A stretch of DNA of 64,000 nt from Aphodosoma sp045658305 (GTDB lineage Bacteria; Bacteroidota; Bacteroidia; Bacteroidales; Paludibacteraceae), in contig JAZOUT010000087.1 in the NCBI GenBank assembly GCA_045658305.1, positions 1 to 64,000 of the forward strand. Reading direction: 5' to 3'. The notes under the pieces were generated by a model, which had not been told where the DNA came from, searched no databases, and was given only the letters and a program-made list of their open reading frames with translations. Position 1 is the stretch's first letter. Each line of letters opens with the position of its first letter. Position numbers and translations under genes: made by a program. Positions 30,058 through 39,438 of the stretch are shown here, in pieces.

Positions 30058-30078
30058 ATAAATCACCACTTGTAAAAA

Positions 30079-30114
30079 AAAAGTCCATTTCGATTAACAT
30101 CGAAATGGACTTTT
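30079..30114. terminator. Two-way terminator between convergent genes
   Basis: A perfect 16-bp stem (AAAAGTCCATTTCGAT, 30079-30094, with its complement at 30099-30114) and a 4-base loop are flanked by A and T runs on both sides. It serves the HMA gene (plus) and the 1036-residue gene (minus). Confidence 0.93.
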
Positions 30115-30129
30115 ATAGTATTGATCATA

Positions 30130-33100
30130 TTATTGTACGAACACTTTAGCTACACCTACAGCAGTTCTTACCAAATAAACACCTGCTGGCAAACCAACTA
30201 CATTCATACGATTTTCACCTCGCATTACCAACTGTCCGTTTATATTGAAAATGTACATATCTCCTTCTGCCACCAAATCATCACCTTCGAACCAAACTAC
30301 CATCTGCGAATTATCTACAATATTTTCCACATTATCTGCCTCTGGCTCTACTACCTCTTCAAAAGTCTCAAACCACAAACGTATATCGTTCGCTTCTTCC
30401 ATTACCCATGGAGAATCAATATTTTCACCAAATACAAAACCATGCTCTACTAACCATTCTGTAGTCATCAATGAGCGTGCCATTGTAGCACCTTCTGTAG
30501 TTGTATCATTCAACTCTATTGTCGTATCAATTGCCGCCAAATCTGACACTACATAATTATTTTTCAAGCATTTTTCAGGATCATTATAAATTTTTCCTCC
30601 TGAATCTAAATTATCCCAATCATATTCAAAACTATCTCCATTTGAATAACCGACTATACGATGCGCATACAATTCTACATCAATAGGCACTTTTATATCT
30701 TCGATAGCCACAATATTGTTAGCCACCAAAGCATATACCGAATCAGATAATGTACTACCCATAGCACCTATTACACCCCCTACTTTTACAACATTTGCAT
30801 TATCACTCAATTCCATAGTGCCTTCTACATAGCAATTCAATACATACGAACGGTCGCTTGTTCCGACAATACCACCAGCAGTTCCTTTAGTATAAATATC
30901 TGCTGTAACATGGCAATTATTAATCACATCATCAGCACCAGACACAGATACAATACCACCGGCTTCTATACCTGCCTCAATATTTCCATCAAAAGCACAA
31001 GCAGAAATCTTAGTCGATGTTGCTATTTTACCTGCAATACCGCCGACACTTTCTGCTATTGGAGCATAAATATTAGCATACGACATAGAACAACCCTCTA
31101 TATTCGCATACAATGAAACATCCCCAACAATACCACCCAACACACCATTAAAACCATCCAATCCAACAATATACGGACATACGACATGCACATTACTGAT
31201 TCTACAACCATAACCCGCACCTGACTCAGCAAAGGTACCCACCACCTCATTAGCCAAAATACCTATACCTATAGCATCAGTAAACATCGAAGCCGACAAT
31301 ACAGAATTACGCAAAACAATATTTTCCACTACTGCCGAATCACGCAAAGAACGGAACAATCCACAATCATCCAACACAAGATTTCTAATCTCAAAATTAC
31401 CACCATCCAATTTACCCGTAAACTCACCAACAACACCACCAAATACAGCATTCATAAAGTCAATATCATTAACTACCTTATAATAAGCATCAAGATCATT
31501 ATCTATTTTAGTAAAATCATAGGCACATGCTATTTCATAAGGATTTTCAGCTGTACCCTCTCCCTTCATATCTGCAACATTCAAAGGCAACTCTGTATAT
31601 TGAAGCATAATTGTCCTTCCGTCACTGTAAGGGCACATCAATAATGGTTTTATATGCGTATTCAACAAACAAATCGAACCCAAATCCCCTCCTTTTGTAG
31701 CATCAGAACCAAGCTCAAGCAACATTTCACCATTTGTACTACAAATAGCCAAAACCTTATCTTTCGCATCCGAATTTTTACGAGTTTTAGTCAACAGCAC
31801 CATATACTCTCTCTCATCATCGCTATTAAACAAATGAGGATTCAATGCCTCTGTCGTAATATTAAACATCGCATTCTCAACTCCCTTACCCAAATTCAAC
31901 ACATCATAACGATCAAACGAACCATCTTTATCAAACCAAGCTATTCTATGTTGAGCCGAACCATCTTTCGTTCCCTCACCTTGCAACAAAGCAACAGCAT
32001 ACTGATACGAAGTCCCCTTTCCATAACGGTCAATTGAAGACGACAATACCACCTCATCTTTTGTCACTACAGGCAACTCCGCCACCACATCGCATGCCGG
32101 AAAATCCACAAACGTAAACACTCCATACTCTCCCTCTTCTCTCGCAAACATCCATTGGTCTGAGTGCCCAACAATCGAACCCATCATCCTACTACTTATC
32201 ACATTATTCGCAATATCTTTCAATTTATTACCCTCCACATCATACAATTTATACGACGTAACATAACTATCCGAACTTGTTTGATAATTCTTTTCAGTAA
32301 TAATATAGGCAGGTGCATCACCTCCATTATAATTAACAAACACATCACCCGACATATTCAAACTACCCAAATGTGGAAACGAATACAAATATTCAAGACT
32401 CAATTCCACAGGAATCTTAGTCTCATACTTAAGCCCAAATTTATCATCATAATACTTAACAACCAAACTATTCCCCTCATTAACAATCATATCCTGATTC
32501 ACATCTTCTGGAATTGTGAAATAAGGCTTTTCATATTGTACCAACACATAATTAGCCTTACCCCCATTGTTCACCATCAAAATTGGCGAAGGCTCCTCGC
32601 CCGACGACGAAATATATTTATAATCCACCGTAAACGTATGTTTCTTCTCTGCCTTATAATCCGAAAAATAAGTCGCCTTTGTATACACATCATAATGATA
32701 CAACAAACTATTATCATCGCCCCTCTCTTCTCTTTGAAACACCATTGTGTACGCCTCGCTATACGAATTCACCGACATATTCTCTGCCATATGAAACGTC
32801 CCCTCTATATCATACAACCTCGTAGCCTCACCATCTGTCAACGAATATATATAATGCAAATACTTACCCTTATAATCCAACGTATTAGCATACACAAACA
32901 CCATCACCTCATAATTATTATCCTGATTGAAGAACTTTTTAGTCAAATAAGGCTGCACATTCACCATTCTCACACCAGTCGCACCCTCCACATTCAAACT
33001 ATCCGCAATCGCACTAACCAACCTATTCTCCCCATCATAAATCTTCACTTCCATATAGGTATAATACCCATTCTCCTCCTCAAACGAAGTAGTATACACC

Positions 33101-33240
33101 CAGTCCAAACCATCAGGACCATTCAAAAAACCATAGCCCATAGCCGGACCAATCGTTATCGTTTGCAACTCAGCAGACACACCGCCCACCACAGCAAACA
33201 TTGCCACAACAGCAACAAATAAACGTAGAAATCTTTTCAT
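30130..33240 (-). CDS. Type IX secreted protein with GLUG-like repeats
   Basis: A 1036-residue protein with a signal peptide (1-23, ending VSA). Residues of about 30-540 form a beta-rich region without a recognised domain, resembling a propeller of repeated strand sets (VRMVNVQPYLTKKFF, DVEGNKLKDIANNV). Residues of about 560-870 contain GLUG-like repeats (GGIVGDVS, GGIAGKIA, GGIVSVSG, GGIVGTSD, GGVIGAMG) predicted to make a beta-helix. The C-terminal 60 residues are a type IX sorting tail (YIFNINGQLVMRG, GLPAGVYLVRT, KVFVQ). By family it is an exported surface protein; the ligand is unknown. It is a single gene with its own promoter at 33276. Confidence 0.82.
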   Translation of the reverse strand: MKRFLRLFVAVVAMFAVVGGVSAELQTITIGPAMGYGFLNGPDGLDWVYTTSFEEENGYYTYMEVKIYDGENRLVSAIADSLNVEGATGVRMVNVQPYLTKKFFNQDNNYEVMVFVYANTLDYKGKYLHYIYSLTDGEATRLYDIEGTFHMAENMSVNSYSEAYTMVFQREERGDDNSLLYHYDVYTKATYFSDYKAEKKHTFTVDYKYISSSGEEPSPILMVNNGGKANYVLVQYEKPYFTIPEDVNQDMIVNEGNSLVVKYYDDKFGLKYETKIPVELSLEYLYSFPHLGSLNMSGDVFVNYNGGDAPAYIITEKNYQTSSDSYVTSYKLYDVEGNKLKDIANNVISSRMMGSIVGHSDQWMFAREEGEYGVFTFVDFPACDVVAELPVVTKDEVVLSSSIDRYGKGTSYQYAVALLQGEGTKDGSAQHRIAWFDKDGSFDRYDVLNLGKGVENAMFNITTEALNPHLFNSDDEREYMVLLTKTRKNSDAKDKVLAICSTNGEMLLELGSDATKGGDLGSICLLNTHIKPLLMCPYSDGRTIMLQYTELPLNVADMKGEGTAENPYEIACAYDFTKIDNDLDAYYKVVNDIDFMNAVFGGVVGEFTGKLDGGNFEIRNLVLDDCGLFRSLRDSAVVENIVLRNSVLSASMFTDAIGIGILANEVVGTFAESGAGYGCRISNVHVVCPYIVGLDGFNGVLGGIVGDVSLYANIEGCSMSYANIYAPIAESVGGIAGKIATSTKISACAFDGNIEAGIEAGGIVSVSGADDVINNCHVTADIYTKGTAGGIVGTSDRSYVLNCYVEGTMELSDNANVVKVGGVIGAMGSTLSDSVYALVANNIVAIEDIKVPIDVELYAHRIVGYSNGDSFEYDWDNLDSGGKIYNDPEKCLKNNYVVSDLAAIDTTIELNDTTTEGATMARSLMTTEWLVEHGFVFGENIDSPWVMEEANDIRLWFETFEEVVEPEADNVENIVDNSQMVVWFEGDDLVAEGDMYIFNINGQLVMRGENRMNVVGLPAGVYLVRTAVGVAKVFVQ

Positions 33241-33275
33241 AGTATATAGTTTTAATTACAATATTTCCTAAACTA

Positions 33276-33283
33276 CAAAGTTA
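33276..33283 (-). promoter_or_regulatory. Promoter of the GLUG-repeat gene
   Basis: TAACTTTG on the minus strand, preceded by TTTTTTG, 36 bases before the start codon. Confidence 0.7.
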
Positions 33284-33387
33284 CAAAAAACTTTTGAATC
33301 TCGCAACCCACCCACCAACCCTTAGACTAAAAAATAATAGTTCCGCAGCACGCCCTATCCGCCCAATCCCCCGACCAAACAACAGTA

Positions 33388-33409
33388 GAGACGTAGCCCG
33401 CTACGTCTC
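33388..33409. repeat. Perfect palindrome GAGACGTAGC
   Basis: GAGACGTAGC (33388-33397) pairs with GCTACGTCTC (33400-33409) with a 2-base centre. There is no strong T-run on either side, so it is more likely a REP-like element than a terminator. Confidence 0.7.
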
Positions 33410-33446
33410 CAAAAAGCAAAACCTCCAATCAGCCGCAAGGCTGACC

Positions 33447-33488
33447 CCACCAGACAAGCGCAGCGTTCCAGAATCTCTGGAATATCCG
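33447..33488 (-). repeat. CCAGA-hairpin element, copy 1
   Basis: About 40 bases match 63432-63472 in reverse complement with few differences. The core contains CCAGA-N3-TCTGG followed by AACGCTKCGCTTGTCTGG on the minus strand. Confidence 0.8.
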
Positions 33489-33570
33489 CCCCAAAACACC
33501 CCAAAGCCCACCATCTTCCCTACTCCCTGCACCCTATTCCCTGCTCCTTATCAACTCCCATACCTCACCC

Positions 33571-33654
33571 ATACTACAACATACAATAAATATACTATAA
33601 ATATAGGATAAATATATCATAAATATACTATAAACATACCATAACCCTATCCTC
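33571..33654 (-). repeat. 11-bp tandem array, locus C
   Basis: Read on the minus strand, TTTATAGTATA-type units run toward the gene starting at 33240 and close with TATGTTGTAGTAT. A purine-rich tract (33497-33560) with GGGAGTAGGGA and GGAGCAGGGAATAGGG words follows, as at locus B. Confidence 0.85.
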
Positions 33655-33712
33655 TCCCTCCCCTCACCCACCCCAATCACAAAAATCCACACACACCAAC
33701 ACACAACAAAAA

Positions 33713-33742
33713 AATAGAGGCGCAACACATTGCGCCTCTATT
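33713..33742 (-). terminator. Terminator of the 1793-residue gene
   Basis: AATAGAGGCGCAA (33713-33725) pairs perfectly with TTGCGCCTCTATT (33730-33742), with T-runs following on the minus strand. Confidence 0.9.
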
Positions 33743-33767
33743 ACCACTATATAATTCCTATCAGAAA

Positions 33768-36700
33768 TTATTTCACAAATACTTTATAAGCCACACCATT
33801 CACACGGATAATAGCAATATCAGTAAGACCATTGATAACAGTAGTATTAGTATTAGAAACACCACCATATACGCGAAGACCGTTCACTGTATAAACTTCA
33901 ATCATCACGCCAGCCTCAGTTTCTACATATACCGAACCATTGTTAGCATAAATATTAACAACAAGCTCACCATTTTCAATGTCTACTTTATTTTCAGTTT
34001 CACCTACTTTAATAGTTGCACCCTTAACAATCAATGTTTGACCTTGAGCGATAGAGTTCCAGTCGAAACGTGCTTTAGTCACATCGATAGTAGCTGCATC
34101 TTCAAATGTAGCTGCTGGAAGATTTTCAGCTTTCACATTGAACAATTCACCAGCGAAGTTGTAATAGTCTTCTGTTAATTTAGGAGATACAGATACGTAT
34201 GTTGTACCCTCTTCTTCGTATGATTCTACATCAAATGCAGTTTCTGCATCCCAATACATATAAGCATTAGTTGAAGTAGTACCTGTAAGATAATCCATAG
34301 ATTGTTCTGCATAGTAAGAAGCTGTTGTATCAACAACCAACAATTTACCAGCGTATGCCATACGATTAGCAAGCACATCAAGAAGCGAAGCCTCTACTGC
34401 TTCTTCTACGAAGTCACTTGCAACACAAGCACCAACGAAGTCTGCATTAGATTCTGAGATATCCCAACCTTCTGCATCAACACCTGTAACTTTAGACACA
34501 TAAGTCAACACAGGAGCGCCATAAACTTCACCTGTAGGCAACCATGTTTCATCATCAACTAAACACTTAAAGTCAACAGTAGCCAATAAGCCAGCAGGAA
34601 GTTTTTTACCTACTTCAATATTAAGACCTTCAATTGGTTCTGGGAAACCATTAGGATCATCAGCTGGAGCTTGAAGAACGATAACACCTGTACCATCATT
34701 GAGATAGTAGTTGTTCATTGGACCCATGTGACCAAGAGCTGTTACTTTATCAACAACTGTTGGTTGTGAGTTGAGACGTGCAAGAAGTGATTGAGCTGAA
34801 TAATCTGCATAACGAGATTTTTCCCACATACCTTGATCATAGATAGCTTTGATATTAGCGAAATCAATAGCAAAGATATCGTGAGAAATATAGTTGAGTT
34901 GTTTATTTTCTTTATAAATACCAACTGTACCTACGATAGAAACTGGAGTCATAGTACCCCAAGCAGCATCAAATTTATATTGGTTGTAGATAGAAGCTTC
35001 TTCTTCTTTATCATTAGCCACAGTAGCATTACGATTTGAAGATGTAAATGCAAGAGGTTCAGTAAATCTAACTTCATTAAGAACTACATATTCGCTAAGT
35101 TCTGCAGTTGCCAAATCAGCCACTGAAATAGCACGTGGAGCAATAGCTTCACCAGCTTTAGCAGCAGGAAGAGTTGCATCTACCATTTCTGGAAGACCAT
35201 TGTAATCTTTATATTTACCTTTTACGCCTACCAAGCGGTCGCCATTCACGTAACCTGCATTTTGATAGTCAAAGTCATAAATCAACAATGAACCTGAGTT
35301 ATCGCGTACATAGATGTTTTCACCATTTTGATAAGTAACAACCACTTCGTTAAGGATTACAACCTCATTTTCTGTATCAGCAGCAGCCAAGAAGCCTGCA
35401 ATATTTTCAACAAATTTGAAGTCAGCTTCGATATTAGCCAAATCAGAAACATAAAGAGAAGGAAGATCCTCAAGAGCATAACCAATATCAAAATTACCTT
35501 TAACTGTTACCTCTTGGTTAGCGAATGCACTAAAGTTAATACCGCTGAGACGAAGTTTATTTTCACCAACTTTGATACAAGCAGAATATTCATAAACGGT
35601 TTCACCATCCCACTCATATGAAGTAGTATCAATAACCACAGTACCTGTAATAGCATAGTTTTTAGCTTGATATTCTACAGCTCCAGCACCGAAGAAACCT
35701 GTAATATCACTAACTTCTGTATAAGTAATTTCATTACCTGAATTAAGTTTTTTGATGAGAGTACCAAGTTGAACTTCTACAATATTAGGAAGAACCATCT
35801 CTCCATCAACCTCAATAGAATCCACATCTGCAGGATAATCAATATCACCAATATGGTAGTCATAACGATACGCATTGATAGAACGACCACGAGCATAACC
35901 TTCTTTACCATAAGTAGAAGAAAGATCTTCATATGGATAATAACCACCTTTACAGAAATAAATAGAGTCACCAGCTTGGAAATTAACACCTTCTGCTACT
36001 TCCATAGCCCAAACTGTAAGACCTGTGATTGAGCCATCAGCATTTGTTTGTTGCACATTAAGAGCAGTACCACCTTGCGAAGAGAATACACTATTAACAA
36101 GAACTGGAGATGTAAAACCAGAAACTGTATATTGTTCACCAGTCACAGGAGCCCATTTAGCCATGTAGTCTTTCAACTCGTGGAACATGAGCACGCGATT
36201 AGAACCTGTATTATAGAAATCATAAGATTCTACTGTGAATGCTTGACCTTGTTCTGCACTTGTGTGATATACAATACCTGACAACTTAGCATCTGCAGGA
36301 ACAACTGCACCTCTAACAGCGATAGTTTTACCATCTGTTGTAGCCATTGTATAAATACCTTCTGATATACGAGTTGTTTTAGCTACTGCAATATCAATAA
36401 GCTCACCTTCAAAGTTAGCAATATTATTCACAAGTGAATCAATTGTAATAGTCTCTTTAGAGAAACGACCACGTCCCGATACTTCAAGTGCAGTAGGAAC
36501 GATACGAGCCATACAATCTGCACTTGATGGATAATATGTACCTTCCACGTTAGTTACTTTTTGACTGAGAGCAATAGAGTCAACTCCATCAAGAAGAATA
36601 GCACCTGTACCATCTTGAATAAGAAGACCACGATCTGTCAAATAAGTTGTAGTTGCTGAACCTGTAAATTTAACAGGTTTAGACGCTGTATTATTGCGGA

Positions 36701-39149
36701 TACTAAGAATAGTTGCACCTTCTTCTTGTGAAACAGCATTTTCAATAGCTGATTGGCTGATTGGCATGAAACCATAAGTAGAAGTCATCCAAGAATTATC
36801 TGCGATAGCAGTAATGTTGTTTGTTGGATAGAAAGTAAATCCACCAAGATAATCTTCAAAGTTAGCTCTTGAATAAGTAATTTTGTATGCACCTTGAATG
36901 AAATCACGGTCTTTACGAGTAGTAGAATAGATCGTTGTATCGCGCTCTACAAAATCAACACCTTCAAAACGAACAAGCTTAGCGTTGTAAGTACCAGCTG
37001 TTTTAGCTTCGAGATATTGTTGAATTGTAATCACTTCTGGAACAAGTGCATTGCCTGAATTTTTAACAGTATAAGTAGTCTCTGCACCAGCAATTTTAAG
37101 ACCGTATGTGCTATATGTACCTTTGAAACCAACGATAGAGTCACCTACAACACCAGCAAATACTCGTGTCGCAACAGTATCAAGTTCAATACGCAAACCA
37201 CCAGTAGCATCTTGAACATAAAGATAATATTTAGCAACATCTTCCATTGTAGTCCAATTAGTTTCAGAGCTTTGTTGGATATATGTCAAAATAACTGGGC
37301 TTGTAAGCTCATAAGTGATACCAGAAGCTGCATTACCAGCAGCTTTCATATCTGCAATCGAGTTGAATTTTACGTTAGAAGGAACAATGTCTGACTCTTG
37401 AGTAAGGATAAGTTGAACATTAGCACCAGAGTTCATTACGTCAGTAAATGCTTTAAGACCAACGCGACCAAGCATTGCTTCTGTAATTTGGAATGTAGGA
37501 GCAATAACAAGAATTGAGTCACCTTTATCACTGAAGAACCAGTGTTGATTATCAATAAGTTTAAGTTCACCTACGTTAATTGTCATATAACGAGCTTCGT
37601 AAGAACCAGCTGAACGTTTACTTGAACCAACAAGGTATGCAAGATCGTAAAGTGAGGTAGCTGCAGGTGTTGCATTGCCTGTACTGATAATTTCAATAGT
37701 GTTAGCTTCTCTTGGATTAGTTTCCACATAAGTACCTGTTATGATTTCACCTGCAGTTTGATCAAAGCCAAATGCAGCCAAGAAACCTTTAACGCCTTTG
37801 ATAGAGTCACCTGCTGCGTATGCTTTACCGTTTTTATCAGTAGCCGATTGTGTGCGAATCGCAGCGTAATAATAAGTACTATAACCTACTTTTTGTGTTA
37901 CAAACAAAGTAGTTGCGCCACTACGTGGGTTAGAAACTACATGCGTAACAAGCATTGGATCAACAATTGCAGATGAAGTAGTAGATTTATTACCTGCACC
38001 TACAGCTGTTTTATATTCATTAATGTCAGAATAACCTGTTGCTACTGATGTAAGAACATACAAGAATTTGTTTGTGCCTGAAGATGTAGCTTTTTCAATA
38101 AAATAACCTGTAACGGTACCCATACCAGGAATTGTTACACCATAAGGAGCAGTCAAATATACTTTTTCTCCATTATAAACTACACATTTATAAGAACTAT
38201 AACCAACAGTTTCTGTTGTAGCAACAAAGTCAGCTACAGTAATAGTTTCATAAGTGAAATCAACCACTACAAACACTTCGCGAGTTGCTTGAAATACATT
38301 ATAATTTTCGTCATAATACTCGTAAGTCTCAGTAGCTTTATAACCTTTAAGAGTAGTTGCTACTTTAGGAAGCTCGTTGTCACCTGAATAAGAAACACGA
38401 ACTTTTTCTTCTCCAATCATAACATATTGAACTTCAGTATAGTCTTCTTTACTATATTCTGAAATAATATTAGCATTTTGAATAGTTGTATATTCGATTT
38501 CTGCTTCAATTACGTTGAACACAGTACCACGACTTTCACCGTATGGGTGAGGTCCATAGTAACCATAAAGTACTGCTTCGCCAGGAAGGTTACCATTATA
38601 ATAAAGAGCAAGAGTAGTGTCAGTGCCTGCTGCTATTGCAGGATTGCCACTCTTATCACTAATGATAGCTGTTTTAGCAATTTTCACTGCTTTATACTCA
38701 TAACCTTTGTAATTGGCAATAAGTTCAGCAGCTGTAGCAGTAACGTATGTAACGCCTACTGAATCGCCAAGAGTGTAAGTGAGGGCTTCATCTTCTGGAT
38801 TATAAATAACCCCAGGATACTCTATTGTACCAATTGAATCACCCCACCAGTCATATTCTACACCTTCATAATTAGCATAACCATTTACAGAAGTGATTTT
38901 TTTACCTGGAACAAGACCTTTTGCTTCCTCTCTTGCCCAATAATAACTTTGACATTTAATAGCACCACTTGCATCTTCAATAATGATACCATCTGTGGTA
39001 AAGAAAGTAACAACTGCATTAGGAGAATTAAGAGTCACAGGCACTGATTTTCCTGTAATAGCCTTAACCTCAGCAATCGTTGAATAAGATTCGGCCATTG
39101 ATATCACCGACACCAATAAAGCCATCATGAAAAGAGAAATCTTTTTCAT
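33768..39149 (-). CDS. Large type IX secreted protein with OB-like repeats, 1793 residues
   Basis: A signal peptide (1-19, ending SMA) is followed by about a dozen diverged repeats of roughly 130-150 residues. Each opens with a phrase such as ITVADFVATT or TIQQYLEAKTAGTY and continues with a beta strand set containing VTAYGTY/VGVKGKYKDYNGLPEM-like GDxIxGVKG motifs. This pattern is reminiscent of OB-fold or DUF5689-like modules of exported Bacteroidota proteins; the fold is inferred. The C-terminus is a type IX sorting tail (VEVYTVNGLRVYGG, ending VAYKVFVK). No catalytic motif was recognised. It shares the GDSIKGVEG phrase and overall plan with the gene at 39439, suggesting common ancestry. 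The promoter is at 39331 and the terminator at 33713. Confidence 0.78.
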   Translation of the reverse strand: MKKISLFMMALLVSVISMAESYSTIAEVKAITGKSVPVTLNSPNAVVTFFTTDGIIIEDASGAIKCQSYYWAREEAKGLVPGKKITSVNGYANYEGVEYDWWGDSIGTIEYPGVIYNPEDEALTYTLGDSVGVTYVTATAAELIANYKGYEYKAVKIAKTAIISDKSGNPAIAAGTDTTLALYYNGNLPGEAVLYGYYGPHPYGESRGTVFNVIEAEIEYTTIQNANIISEYSKEDYTEVQYVMIGEEKVRVSYSGDNELPKVATTLKGYKATETYEYYDENYNVFQATREVFVVVDFTYETITVADFVATTETVGYSSYKCVVYNGEKVYLTAPYGVTIPGMGTVTGYFIEKATSSGTNKFLYVLTSVATGYSDINEYKTAVGAGNKSTTSSAIVDPMLVTHVVSNPRSGATTLFVTQKVGYSTYYYAAIRTQSATDKNGKAYAAGDSIKGVKGFLAAFGFDQTAGEIITGTYVETNPREANTIEIISTGNATPAATSLYDLAYLVGSSKRSAGSYEARYMTINVGELKLIDNQHWFFSDKGDSILVIAPTFQITEAMLGRVGLKAFTDVMNSGANVQLILTQESDIVPSNVKFNSIADMKAAGNAASGITYELTSPVILTYIQQSSETNWTTMEDVAKYYLYVQDATGGLRIELDTVATRVFAGVVGDSIVGFKGTYSTYGLKIAGAETTYTVKNSGNALVPEVITIQQYLEAKTAGTYNAKLVRFEGVDFVERDTTIYSTTRKDRDFIQGAYKITYSRANFEDYLGGFTFYPTNNITAIADNSWMTSTYGFMPISQSAIENAVSQEEGATILSIRNNTASKPVKFTGSATTTYLTDRGLLIQDGTGAILLDGVDSIALSQKVTNVEGTYYPSSADCMARIVPTALEVSGRGRFSKETITIDSLVNNIANFEGELIDIAVAKTTRISEGIYTMATTDGKTIAVRGAVVPADAKLSGIVYHTSAEQGQAFTVESYDFYNTGSNRVLMFHELKDYMAKWAPVTGEQYTVSGFTSPVLVNSVFSSQGGTALNVQQTNADGSITGLTVWAMEVAEGVNFQAGDSIYFCKGGYYPYEDLSSTYGKEGYARGRSINAYRYDYHIGDIDYPADVDSIEVDGEMVLPNIVEVQLGTLIKKLNSGNEITYTEVSDITGFFGAGAVEYQAKNYAITGTVVIDTTSYEWDGETVYEYSACIKVGENKLRLSGINFSAFANQEVTVKGNFDIGYALEDLPSLYVSDLANIEADFKFVENIAGFLAAADTENEVVILNEVVVTYQNGENIYVRDNSGSLLIYDFDYQNAGYVNGDRLVGVKGKYKDYNGLPEMVDATLPAAKAGEAIAPRAISVADLATAELSEYVVLNEVRFTEPLAFTSSNRNATVANDKEEEASIYNQYKFDAAWGTMTPVSIVGTVGIYKENKQLNYISHDIFAIDFANIKAIYDQGMWEKSRYADYSAQSLLARLNSQPTVVDKVTALGHMGPMNNYYLNDGTGVIVLQAPADDPNGFPEPIEGLNIEVGKKLPAGLLATVDFKCLVDDETWLPTGEVYGAPVLTYVSKVTGVDAEGWDISESNADFVGACVASDFVEEAVEASLLDVLANRMAYAGKLLVVDTTASYYAEQSMDYLTGTTSTNAYMYWDAETAFDVESYEEEGTTYVSVSPKLTEDYYNFAGELFNVKAENLPAATFEDAATIDVTKARFDWNSIAQGQTLIVKGATIKVGETENKVDIENGELVVNIYANNGSVYVETEAGVMIEVYTVNGLRVYGGVSNTNTTVINGLTDIAIIRVNGVAYKVFVK

Positions 39150-39330
39150 AAAATGCGTGTTTTTAAGTTAATGAATAATGTTAATAATTACAATTTTGTT
39201 CTATATCTTTATTATAGTAGATAAGCTCAGTTCCATTTATTATTCGTATTTGTATAAACACAACCAAACTACACCAATATATATTTTAGTATCCTTTTTT
39301 ACTATGGCACAATACCCCAAAATAAGACGA

Positions 39331-39338
39331 CAAAGGTA
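39331..39338 (-). promoter_or_regulatory. Promoter of the 1793-residue gene
   Basis: TACCTTTG on the minus strand with an upstream TTTG about 13-20 bases away, 182 bases before the start. No reading frame lies in the leader. Confidence 0.6.
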
Positions 39339-39387
39339 AGACTTTTTTTTCAAATAACAAAATTTTTTACAAAAAAAACAAATAAAA

Positions 39388-39417
39388 AATAGAGATGCAA
39401 GATATTGCACCTCTATT
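39388..39417 (-). terminator. Terminator of the 1216-residue gene
   Basis: AATAGAGATGCAA (39388-39400) pairs with TTGCACCTCTATT (39405-39417) through one G-U on the minus strand, then T-rich sequence. It belongs to the shared GAGRYGCAA family. Confidence 0.88.
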
Positions 39418-39438
39418 TTTACCTTCAAACTATAAATA

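Larger units (their letters stand above)
33241..33767. other. Repeat-rich spacer
   Basis: No gene is seen; the short frames here are repeat sequence. In order it holds a minus-strand promoter, a GAGACGTAGC palindrome, a CCAGA-hairpin element, a pyrimidine-rich (minus-strand purine) tract, an 11-bp array and a terminator. Confidence 0.75.

Noticed and set aside
32164..33222. Plus-strand frame of 352 codons
   Set aside because: It is antisense to the GLUG-repeat gene, which has a signal peptide and sorting tail. The translation is rich in Ile, His, Thr and Arg with no domain pattern.
33388..33409. Terminator at the GAGACGTAGC palindrome
   Set aside because: The stem is good but there is no T-run on either strand and no gene end next to it.
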